From Synergistaceae bacterium (GTDB lineage: Bacteria > Synergistota > Synergistia > Synergistales > Synergistaceae): a stretch of 7,376 nucleotides of DNA. The stretch is from positions 1 through 7,376 of the forward strand of contig JAISQC010000172.1 in assembly GCA_031274465.1 (NCBI GenBank), given 5' to 3'. Position numbers and translations under genes: made by a program. The notes under the pieces were generated by a model. The model saw nothing but the letters and a program-made list of their open reading frames with translations, did not search any database and was not told the DNA's origin. Shown in pieces: positions 1 through 5,407 of the stretch (within the stretch, counting starts at the first letter, position 1; the number at the start of each line of letters is the position of its first letter).

Positions 1-146
1 TCGCGCGGCATGTCGTTGAATATGATCCGCACCTGCTCGGGGGCCACGTCCAGGCATTCGCAGGCGGATTGCGTGACTTGGAGCGCGAATTTTCGTTTTG
101 CGTCTGCGGAGCGCCCCTCCAATAGATTTACGTGTATAATCGGCAT
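1..146 (-). CDS. 4-oxalocrotonate tautomerase family protein (3' end cut by window edge)
   Basis: Seen: the minus strand reads ATG at 146 and stays open for 48 codons to the left edge; the product begins MPIIHVNLLEGRS. After removal of Met, Pro1 would be the catalytic base of this superfamily. Counting from Pro1, the two arginines used by classical 4-oxalocrotonate tautomerase, Arg11 (in LLEGRS) and Arg39 (in VRII), fall at the expected numbers. The family is usually about 62 residues, so some 14 C-terminal residues, including the position of Phe50, lie outside. A good Shine-Dalgarno (AAGGAGA on the minus strand, 153-159) sits 6 bases before the start. Known: family members are small hexamers or related oligomers that interconvert enol and keto forms of unsaturated acids. 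Inferred: the true substrate is unknown, since many such homologues are general or orphan tautomerases. Two cysteines (28 and 30, from Pro1) are present. The gene diverges from the prepilin peptidase gene. Confidence 0.88.
   Translation of the reverse strand, partial: MPIIHVNLLEGRSADAKRKFALQVTQSACECLDVAPEQVRIIFNDMPR
135..140 (+). promoter_or_regulatory. Candidate -10 box for the prepilin peptidase gene
   Basis: A perfect TATAAT lies 36 bases before the ATG at 177, inside the opening codons of the divergent tautomerase gene. It would give a leader of about 30 bases. I see no good -35 hexamer 16-18 bases upstream, so the call rests on the -10 and its position alone. Confidence 0.35.
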
Positions 147-176
147 ATCGTCTCTCCTTTCGGGGGTGTTGGGTTA

Positions 177-977
177 ATGGGTCATGTTTACAGCATCGGT
201 ATTATAACGCTCTTTTTCGTGTTTGCGGCAGGTGCCTGCGCGGGTTCTTTCATAAACGCCGCGGCCATGCGCACGGTCGCGGAAAAAAAATGGTGGGGGA
301 ACGAGCGCTCGGCCTGCGACAGTTGCGGCAAAACGCTTTCGGCCGCCGACCTCGTCCCGGTGGTTTCGTATCTGGCGCTGAAGGGGAAGTGCCGCTACTG
401 CAAGCACCCGATAAAGCCGAGGCATTTTGCGGCAGAGCTGATCTCCGGCGCTTTCACTGCGGCGCTGTTCTGGAGGTGGGGGTTCGGCCCAGCTTTCGGC
501 ATGTCGCTTTTGGTCCTGTGGTTTTCGCTTTTCAACTCGCTGACCGACATAGAAAACGGGTTCATCTACGACGTGTGGGCGATATCCCTCGGCGCGGCTG
601 GCCTTGCCGCCCGAATCGCAGGAGGGTGGCCCGCTTTGCTGGACGGCGTTCTCGGGGGCGCGCTCGGGTTCGGCTTCATAGCTGTGATAATCTTGGTCAG
701 CCGCGGGGGCATGGGCTGGGGCGACGCCCTCCTCATGCTCGGGATCGGCGGGGCGTTGGGGTGGAAATACTGCGCTTTCGGCCTTTATGCCGGGTTTCTT
801 TTCGGAGGGCTGGTGGTCGTCCCGCTGATGCTCGCGAAAAAACTGAAGCGCAAGGACGCGATACCGCTTGGCCCCTTCCTGGCGGCGGGCTCGGTGGTCA
901 CGCTTTTTGTGGGGAATGCCCTCATTTTACGATACGGCGCGCTGATAGGCAGCCGTTTGGGTTGGCCGTGGGGGTAA
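177..977 (+). CDS. Type IV prepilin leader peptidase / N-methyltransferase (A24 family)
   Basis: Membrane aspartic peptidase that cleaves the basic leader of type IV pilin-like precursors at the inner membrane and usually methylates the new N-terminus. Seen, in a 266-residue product: an N-terminal helix (about 5-22) running into GSFIN (23-27), the family's usual GSFLN; a cytoplasmic loop with two CxxC pairs (Cys47/50 and Cys72/75), as in zinc-binding, methylating members; catalytic Asp124 in SLTDIENGFIYD; the GxGD motif GMGWGD with catalytic Asp183; and the C-terminal signature DAIPLGPFLA (about 227-236). Several hydrophobic helices fill the rest. The usual Lys two residues after the GxGD Asp is Leu here (GDALL). 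ATG 177 is preferred over GTG 132 because the extra 15 codons run back through the divergent gene's start and are not family-like; its ribosome site (GGGGGTG, 162-168) is weak. No pilin or secretion gene is in view, so the substrate system (pilus, competence or type II secretion) is unknown. Confidence 0.92.
   Translation: MGHVYSIGIITLFFVFAAGACAGSFINAAAMRTVAEKKWWGNERSACDSCGKTLSAADLVPVVSYLALKGKCRYCKHPIKPRHFAAELISGAFTAALFWRWGFGPAFGMSLLVLWFSLFNSLTDIENGFIYDVWAISLGAAGLAARIAGGWPALLDGVLGGALGFGFIAVIILVSRGGMGWGDALLMLGIGGALGWKYCAFGLYAGFLFGGLVVVPLMLAKKLKRKDAIPLGPFLAAGSVVTLFVGNALILRYGALIGSRLGWPWG
201..206 (-). promoter_or_regulatory. Candidate -10 box for the tautomerase gene
   Basis: On the minus strand this reads TATAAT, inside the prepilin peptidase coding region and about 55 bases before the tautomerase ATG at 146. 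A transcript from it would start near 194 and carry a leader of about 48 bases with the Shine-Dalgarno at 153-159. No matching -35 hexamer is visible. It could be chance. Confidence 0.3.
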
Positions 978-1072
978 TTGCACTTGTGTTTTCGGCGTGA
1001 TATGTAGTAGTATGGTAATGGGAAGTTATCATTTGAATTCATATTATCTGAACGAGGGTGGATTTCCTTAGC
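978..1072 (+). promoter_or_regulatory. AT-rich intergenic stretch, probable promoter for the downstream pair
   Basis: This gap is clearly richer in A+T than its flanks. Two weak sigma70-like arrangements are visible: TTGCAC (978-983) with a 17-base spacer to TATGTA (1001-1006), and a better -10, TATTAT (1042-1047), without a clear -35. The second would leave only a short leader before ATG 1073. I see no terminator hairpin after the prepilin peptidase stop, so read-through from that gene is also possible. Confidence 0.3.
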
Positions 1073-1690
1073 ATGAACAAAAGCACTCTGGTGTTTCTGT
1101 TTGGAATGGGCGTCTTGCTCGGCATATCGAACATCTCGTGGAAGGGCGAATCCTTTCCGATGTATCTGGTCGTGGCGATACTGGCCATCACGAGCGTGCT
1201 GTTCGTGGTGGACATGGAAAGGCGCCGTCAGGCGGACGCGGGCCGCGCGCTCGAGATATTGAAGGACGCGCAGAACCTGAGGATCGCCCGCAAAGAAGTC
1301 AAGTCGAAGATACCGACGAACTCCCCCCGCAGGGATTCGCGCGCGGCATACGAGGGCTCGGCCAAAATAGGGGCGGTCCGTTCCATGGCGGCGCTTGTGC
1401 GGAAGCCGCGCCTCAGGGAAAAGATATTTGAAATCTGCGATTTTGCGGACATGGTGCTGGAGACGATACGCCGGATGCCATCAGACACCCCGGCGGCGGT
1501 GGCGTTCGCCGAGAACCACCTGTCCAAGCTGACCGAGGCGCTCGAACGCTGCTTCGAGATGAACAAATGCGAGGAATACAGGCATGCGCCGGCGTCCTTG
1601 GACGCACAGGAGATAGAGTGTTTCGGCACGTTCATCACGGCGTTCCGAAAGCAGCAGGACAATATACTGGTAGAAGGCAAAAACAGTTAG
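1073..1690 (+). CDS. Two-helix membrane protein with XpaC-like helical C-terminal domain
   Basis: Seen: a 205-residue protein with two hydrophobic segments (about 5-22 and 30-46) joined by a short turn, then a highly charged linker rich in Arg and Lys (about 49-115), then a helical domain (about 115-195) with the pattern REKIFEIC, a Pro-rich turn (MPSDTP, 135-140) and FAENHLSKLTEALER. This N-terminal hairpin plus C-terminal helical domain recalls the XpaC family (annotated '5-bromo-4-chloroindolyl phosphate hydrolysis protein'), often found beside TelA-type toxic-anion-resistance genes; that match is from memory and moderate. No TelA homologue is in view. ATG 1073 is chosen, with AGGGTGG (1055-1061) 11 bases before; GTG 1058 in the same frame has no clear ribosome site and would add five residues. 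The cell location is inferred to be the inner membrane with the tail in the cytoplasm. Function unknown. It is followed by the dehydrogenase gene 46 bases on. Confidence 0.68.
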   Translation: MNKSTLVFLFGMGVLLGISNISWKGESFPMYLVVAILAITSVLFVVDMERRRQADAGRALEILKDAQNLRIARKEVKSKIPTNSPRRDSRAAYEGSAKIGAVRSMAALVRKPRLREKIFEICDFADMVLETIRRMPSDTPAAVAFAENHLSKLTEALERCFEMNKCEEYRHAPASLDAQEIECFGTFITAFRKQQDNILVEGKNS

Positions 1691-1721
1691 GCGGCCGCTC
1701 GCGGCGCCGGGCCAAAATGAC

Positions 1722-1728
1722 GGGGGAG
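1722..1728 (+). promoter_or_regulatory. Shine-Dalgarno deciding the dehydrogenase start
   Basis: GGGGGAG lies 8 bases before ATG 1737. It overlaps the in-frame GTG at 1728, which argues against that GTG, and it favours 1737 over the ATG two codons later (1743). Confidence 0.6.
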
Positions 1729-1736
1729 TGTGCGCG

Positions 1737-2858
1737 ATGCCTATGGTGCCTGGGACGATAGGGGAATTTAAAAACGCGGCTTCGTGGTGGAGGACCAAAA
1801 TTTTTACCGAGGTGGTTCCGTCTTCCGATGGCGTCGGGGATTTGCTGAGGCTCATGGCGTCCCGCGCTCCGTCGGCTTTTTTTATAATCGACGGGGCGCT
1901 CGAATCTCAAAAACCGTTCGAGAGGCTCTTCGCGCGGCGCGAGAAGTTCGTGTTCGACGCGACCGCGTCGGAACCTCGCACTCAGGACGTGGACCGGGTG
2001 GTGGGACTGCTGAAAGGGAGCGGAACTTCCATCGACGCGATAGTTGGGGTCGGCGGCGGCGCGACGATGGACCTGGCTAAGGCCTCGTCGATCTGCCTGG
2101 CCAACCCGCGCCCAGCGGCGGAATATCAGGGTTACGGGCTCGACATGGCCAAAGGCCCGGATATATGGGTGCTGCCGACGCTTGCCGGCACTGGAGCTGA
2201 GATCACGCCAATAGCGGTTCTGAGGGGGCCTGAGAAAAAACTCGGCATCAACAACAACTTCACGGCCCCGGCCGTTGCCGTCATAGACCCCCTGCTCGCG
2301 TCAGGGGCTAAAAAATTCAACAGGTTTTTCTCCATGATGGACTGCTTTTTCCATCATTACGAGATAACGAGGAGCAAGACTAGCGACGAGGACGCCATTT
2401 TGGACGCGCGCGACGGGCTGCGGATTGCCCGCGAGGTGCTGTCCTGCGATCTGTCGGAGTTCGACGAGGCGAGGGCGGTCAAGTCCGCTGTCGCGTCGGT
2501 GCTCGGCGGCAGCAGCTCGATAGGGGGGCGGGTCGGCGTGAGCCACGCCATTTCATACGGCCTGAGCAATTCCAGCCCGAGCCTGCCGCACAGCGTCGCT
2601 GTGACGATCTCGATGCTCGCGTGCCGGGACATATACGGCGACGAAGGCTGGAACGATACGGTCCGTTTCCTCGAAACCAGCGGGGTATCGCGCCCCACCG
2701 CCCGCGAATACGGCATCGGCGAGTCTCACATAGAGCGCATGACCAGCACGGCGCTTGGCATGGAAAAGCTCTGGCTCAGCCACTTCGGGCAGGACTGGCG
2801 CAAGGTTGTGGACAAAAATTTCGTCGAGGGCATTTACAGGAGGATAGTGGAGGCGTAA
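1737..2858 (+). CDS. Iron-containing alcohol dehydrogenase, KdnB (Kdo 8-oxidase)-like
   Basis: A 373-residue group III (iron-type) alcohol dehydrogenase. Seen: the nucleotide-binding signature VGGGATMDLAK (105-115), TLAGTGAE (148-155), and metal ligands in the expected order: Asp202 and His206 (DxxxH in MDCFFHH), His270 (GVSHAISYGLS) and His285 (LPHS). Known: the fold binds NAD(P) between an N-terminal Rossmann-like and a C-terminal helical domain with one Fe(II) or Zn(II). Several stretches (YQGYGL, GPEKKLGINN, MDCFFH, HAISYGLS and the C-terminal LW..HFG.DW) resemble, from memory, KdnB, which oxidises C8 of 3-deoxy-D-manno-octulosonate before the aminotransferase KdnA makes 8-amino-Kdo for lipopolysaccharide. 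Inferred: a sugar-acid alcohol oxidase of that subfamily; substrate unproven. The N-terminus lacks the usual FGxG motif near residue 15. No kdnA is visible. It shares the strand with the XpaC-like gene 46 bases upstream and is convergent with the MATE gene. Confidence 0.85.
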   Translation: MPMVPGTIGEFKNAASWWRTKIFTEVVPSSDGVGDLLRLMASRAPSAFFIIDGALESQKPFERLFARREKFVFDATASEPRTQDVDRVVGLLKGSGTSIDAIVGVGGGATMDLAKASSICLANPRPAAEYQGYGLDMAKGPDIWVLPTLAGTGAEITPIAVLRGPEKKLGINNNFTAPAVAVIDPLLASGAKKFNRFFSMMDCFFHHYEITRSKTSDEDAILDARDGLRIAREVLSCDLSEFDEARAVKSAVASVLGGSSSIGGRVGVSHAISYGLSNSSPSLPHSVAVTISMLACRDIYGDEGWNDTVRFLETSGVSRPTAREYGIGESHIERMTSTALGMEKLWLSHFGQDWRKVVDKNFVEGIYRRIVEA

Positions 2859-2875
2859 CTTTTCGCGCCTCGCGC

Positions 2876-2899
2876 GGGGGCTTCGGTTTTCCGGCCCTC
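2876..2899. terminator. Hairpin between convergent genes, possible bidirectional terminator
   Basis: The 49-base gap between the dehydrogenase and MATE stop codons holds an inverted repeat. Positions 2876-2881 (GGGGGC) pair with 2894-2899 (five Watson-Crick pairs and one G-U), then a two-base TT bulge, then CGG (2884-2886) with CCG (2891-2893) around a TTTT loop. No T-tract follows on either strand, so it is not a classical intrinsic terminator; position between convergent genes is the main support. A second, weaker pairing (GCCTC with GGGGC, 2868-2881) competes with it. Confidence 0.35.
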
Positions 2900-2907
2900 A
2901 CGTCAAC

Positions 2908-4323
2908 TCATTGGCGGATGCGGCGCAGCTCGAACTCCTCGCCTATCTTTCCCTTCAAGTACATGAAGAACGCCCCGGCGACGAAGCTCGCCAAAAAGAA
3001 TGACAGCGATTGGAACCACCAGATGTTGGAGACCGAAAACATGCGGGCGAATATCCACGCGGCCGATACCCGGAAGACGATGGAGCGCAGCAGCTGGGTT
3101 ATGGTGCCGAAAAACGAGTAGCCGGTCCCGACGAAGAAGCTGCCGGCCAGCATGAGAAATATGTTGAACGGGTACCCCGGGACCGACGAGCGTATCGACC
3201 TGACTGCCATGCCGGCGATCTCAGGCACCGGCCTGAACACGCTCAGGAAAAATTGGGGGTACGCGTAGATAATGATGCCCATCGACCCCACCAGCGCGAA
3301 CGCGAGCGCCAACGCCGACTTGAAGCCCGCGATCATGCGCCCGAGGTCTTTTTTGCCGTAATTGAAGGCCATATAGGGCGTGAGCGCGACGCTTATCCCG
3401 GACAGGAAGTTGAAGGCAATCTCCTCGACCCTGAGGCCCAGCATCCACGAAGCCACGACGCGATGCCCGAACGTCGACAGTATCCTGTTCACCCCGCCCA
3501 TGCCGAGGGCGGTGCTGGCCGTCGACAGACCGACCGGGACCCCTATCCACAGTATTGGCCCCCAGTATTTCATCAGCCAGTGGCTCGGAAACGTCACCGG
3601 GGATATCACGATCTCGCTCGCGCGGTTCAATCGGCGCAGCAGGTAGACCGACGACGCTATGCGCGATACCCACGTGGCTATCGCCGCCCCGGCAATGCCC
3701 CAGCCGAACGTGAAAATGAGGATCGGGTCGAGGGCTATGTTTATGGCGTTCGCGATGGATATGGCCTTGAGGGGCGTGAGCGTGTCGCCCTGGGCCCGGA
3801 ACACCGTGTTCGCCATGTATGTGAACCCCAAAAAAGGGAGCATGATGGGAACCCACATGTTGTAAAGCCAGCACATCCGCAGCAGGTCGTCGTTCCCTCC
3901 CGCGCCTATGTTGGAGAAAAGCGCGTTCGAGACGGGGGGTAGCACCAGCGGGGCCGAAAGCAGGCAGACGACGTAGAGCAGCCCAAGCCCGCTCTTCGCT
4001 ATATGCCGCGCCGAGCGCAGGTCGCCCCGCCCGAGGTTGCGCCCCATCAGCGCTATCGATCCGTTTGCGACGCACTCGAGAGTGGCGAACACGCACATGT
4101 TTATAGGCCCGGTGAAGGACATGGCGGCCATCGGCAGCTCACCCAGCCACGACACGAAGATCGTATCGACCAGATGGAGGAGCGTGTTGAAGACGAAAAG
4201 CCCCATGCTCGGTATGGCGAGCCTCAGTATCGCCGTCATCGGCGGATCGTTGCCCAGATCGGCCTTAGAGCCGAAAAACGCGGCCGTTTCTGCGATTTTT
4301 TTGATTTTGCCAGAAAGACTCAT
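2908..4323 (-). CDS. MATE-family multidrug/metabolite exporter
   Basis: A 471-residue membrane protein of normal MATE length, expected to export cationic or other small compounds across the inner membrane using a Na+ or H+ gradient. Seen: about twelve hydrophobic helices in two halves. Helix 1 is near 31-52 (AILRLAIPSMGLFVF), with DTIFVSWLGELPMAAMSF (53-70) as the usual start of the first half. NIALDPILIF (195-204) and GWGIAGAAIAT (207-217) are typical of helices 5-6. The second half begins near 255 (GPILWIGVPVGLSTAS) and repeats the pattern; NYGKKDLGRM (321-330) matches the loop after helix 8. ATG 4323 is chosen over in-frame ATG 4359 because a promoter-like -10 overlaps 4359 and the protein already has about 30 residues before helix 1. 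However, the only good ribosome site (GGAGGG, 4340-4345) is 16 bases from 4323, so the start is uncertain. Substrate cannot be told. It diverges from glyQ. Confidence 0.9.
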   Translation of the reverse strand: MSLSGKIKKIAETAAFFGSKADLGNDPPMTAILRLAIPSMGLFVFNTLLHLVDTIFVSWLGELPMAAMSFTGPINMCVFATLECVANGSIALMGRNLGRGDLRSARHIAKSGLGLLYVVCLLSAPLVLPPVSNALFSNIGAGGNDDLLRMCWLYNMWVPIMLPFLGFTYMANTVFRAQGDTLTPLKAISIANAINIALDPILIFTFGWGIAGAAIATWVSRIASSVYLLRRLNRASEIVISPVTFPSHWLMKYWGPILWIGVPVGLSTASTALGMGGVNRILSTFGHRVVASWMLGLRVEEIAFNFLSGISVALTPYMAFNYGKKDLGRMIAGFKSALALAFALVGSMGIIIYAYPQFFLSVFRPVPEIAGMAVRSIRSSVPGYPFNIFLMLAGSFFVGTGYSFFGTITQLLRSIVFRVSAAWIFARMFSVSNIWWFQSLSFFLASFVAGAFFMYLKGKIGEEFELRRIRQ

Positions 4324-4361
4324 TATCGGAAAAATATTACCCTCCAACTGTTTTAACATGC

Positions 4362-4389
4362 AGTATAATCAAAACGCGTTTATTTACAA
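4362..4389 (-). promoter_or_regulatory. Sigma70-like promoter for the MATE gene
   Basis: On the minus strand TTGTAA (4384-4389) is followed by a 16-base spacer and TATACT (4362-4367), 4/6 and 5/6 matches to consensus. Transcription would begin near 4355, inside the codons that an ATG 4359 start would use, which supports ATG 4323. A perfect minus-strand TATAAT also occurs at 4480-4485 without a -35. Confidence 0.5.
4372..4381. repeat. 10-base perfect palindrome in the MATE promoter spacer
   Basis: AAACGCGTTT is a perfect inverted repeat placed almost centrally between the -10 and -35 elements of the MATE promoter. A repressor dimer bound there would block the promoter, and it lies 15 bases from the glyQ -35. 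No second copy was noticed in the window, so the operator role is inferred. Confidence 0.35.
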
Positions 4390-4396
4390 GTGACTT

Positions 4397-4426
4397 TTGC
4401 GTTTCCAAATCGCCATCGGTTATAAT
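4397..4426 (+). promoter_or_regulatory. Sigma70-like promoter for glyQS
   Basis: TTGCGT (4397-4402), an 18-base spacer and a perfect TATAAT (4421-4426) predict a start near 4433 and a leader of about 54 bases before the TTG start of glyQ. The leader is too short for a T-box; a small hairpin (CGGC/GCCG around 4440) is the only structure I see. The -35 lies 7 bases from that of the divergent MATE promoter. Confidence 0.55.
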
Positions 4427-4471
4427 TGGCTCCGCTGCGGCGGGTTCGAGCCGGGGCGATGTCGAGTGACG

Positions 4472-4478
4472 AGGGGGG
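4472..4478 (+). promoter_or_regulatory. Shine-Dalgarno deciding the TTG start of glyQ
   Basis: AGGGGGG lies 8 bases before TTG 4487. Reading from that TTG gives MNFQEL, the usual GlyQ N-terminus. The next in-frame ATG (4508) would remove the first seven conserved residues. Confidence 0.75.
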
Positions 4479-4486
4479 TATTATAT

Positions 4487-5407
4487 TTGAACTTTCAGGA
4501 ATTGATCATGAGGCTCGAAAATTTCTGGACGAGCCGGGGCTGCGTCTTGCAGCAGCCCTACGACATAGAAGTCGGGGCCGGCACGATGAACCCGGCCACC
4601 ACGCTTCGGGTGATCGGGCCGGAGCCTTGGAACGTCGCTTACGTCGAGCCGTCGAGGAGGCCGACCGACGGCAGGTACGGCGAAAACCCGAACAGGCTTC
4701 AGCACTACTACCAGTATCAGGTGATACTCAAACCGGCGCCGGATGACGTGCAGGACCTGTACTTGGACAGCCTGTCGGCTCTGGGGATCGACCCGATGGA
4801 CCACGACATCCGCTTCGTCGAGGACGACTGGGAGAACCCGACGACCGGCGCGTGGGGCCTGGGCTGGGAGGTCTGGCTCGACGGGATGGAGATAACTCAG
4901 TTCACGTACTTCCAGCAGTTCGGCGGGGTTGACATGCAGCTCGTGCCGGCCGAGCTGACCTACGGCCTAGAGCGGATAGCGATGTACGTCCAGAAGGTGG
5001 GCAACGTCTACGACCTCGAATGGGCCGGGCGCGTGAAATACGGCGACGTCCACCACCGTTCGGAGGTGGAGGGCTCGACATACAACTTCGAGCTCGCGGA
5101 CACGGACATGCTCTTCAAGCTCTTCGGCATGTACGAGGCCGAAAGCGCGCGCGTCATCGAGACCGGCATGGTCCTTCCGGCCTACGACTGCATGTTGAAA
5201 TGCTCTCACGCGTTCAACATCCTAGACGCGCGAAACGCGATAAGCGTGACGGAGCGCACCGGCTACATCGGGCGCGTTCGGGCGCTCGCCAGCGCGTGCT
5301 GCAGGGAGTACCTCGCCCAGCGCGAGAAAATGGGGTTTCCCCTCATGGGGAAATTCGACGGCGCCGGTTGCGGCTGCGGGTGCGCCGAAGGAGGCGAGGC
5401 GAAATGA
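4487..5407 (+). CDS. glyQ: Glycyl-tRNA synthetase alpha subunit
   Basis: Catalytic subunit of the bacterial alpha2beta2 glycyl-tRNA synthetase, which activates glycine with ATP and charges tRNA-Gly in the cytoplasm. Seen: a 306-residue product matching the family nearly end to end, with FQELIMRLENFW at the N-terminus, CVLQQPYDIEVGAGTMNPAT (19-38), GPEPWNVAYVEPSRRPTDGR (44-63), WGLGWEVWLDGMEITQFTYF (123-142), ELTYGLERIAMY (156-167), and HAFNILDARNAISVTER (241-257). These form the class II active site. The start is TTG 4487, from the family N-terminus and a strong ribosome site; an upstream in-frame TTG (4397) would add 30 unrelated residues that include the promoter. After the usual end (MGFPL, near 286) there is an added tail with three cysteines in CGCGC (295-299), followed by AEGGEAK. 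The stop overlaps the glyS start (ATGA), implying translational coupling. Confidence 0.97.
   Translation: MNFQELIMRLENFWTSRGCVLQQPYDIEVGAGTMNPATTLRVIGPEPWNVAYVEPSRRPTDGRYGENPNRLQHYYQYQVILKPAPDDVQDLYLDSLSALGIDPMDHDIRFVEDDWENPTTGAWGLGWEVWLDGMEITQFTYFQQFGGVDMQLVPAELTYGLERIAMYVQKVGNVYDLEWAGRVKYGDVHHRSEVEGSTYNFELADTDMLFKLFGMYEAESARVIETGMVLPAYDCMLKCSHAFNILDARNAISVTERTGYIGRVRALASACCREYLAQREKMGFPLMGKFDGAGCGCGCAEGGEAK

Noticed and set aside
1690..1708. GC-rich inverted repeat right after the XpaC-like gene's stop (GCCG/CGGC around 1694-1705)
   Set aside because: Only four pairs with a four-base loop, or an alternative GGCG/CGCC pairing, and no T-tract. Too weak to call a terminator between two closely spaced co-directional genes.
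1881..1886. TATAAT inside the dehydrogenase gene
   Set aside because: Lies within conserved coding sequence with no -35 and no downstream gene start, and is expected by chance about once in a window this size.
2908..4359. Long plus-strand frames antisense to the MATE gene (for example 3010-3942)
   Set aside because: Their products are rich in Arg, His, Pro and Glu with no family features. The minus-strand frame gives a full MATE protein, so these are shadows caused by GC-rich codon bias.
4430..4462. GGTTCGAGCC just upstream of glyQ, resembling a tRNA T-loop
   Set aside because: No full T-stem, anticodon arm or acceptor stem can be formed around it; the stem extends only 3-4 pairs. It looks coincidental.
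4397..4486. N-terminal extension of GlyQ from the in-frame TTG at 4397
   Set aside because: The 30 added residues do not resemble GlyQ, have no ribosome site, and overlap a good promoter with its -10 at 4421-4426.
4427..4486. T-box or glycine riboswitch in the glyQ leader
   Set aside because: The predicted leader is only about 54 bases and shows no T-box sequence or riboswitch-like helices.
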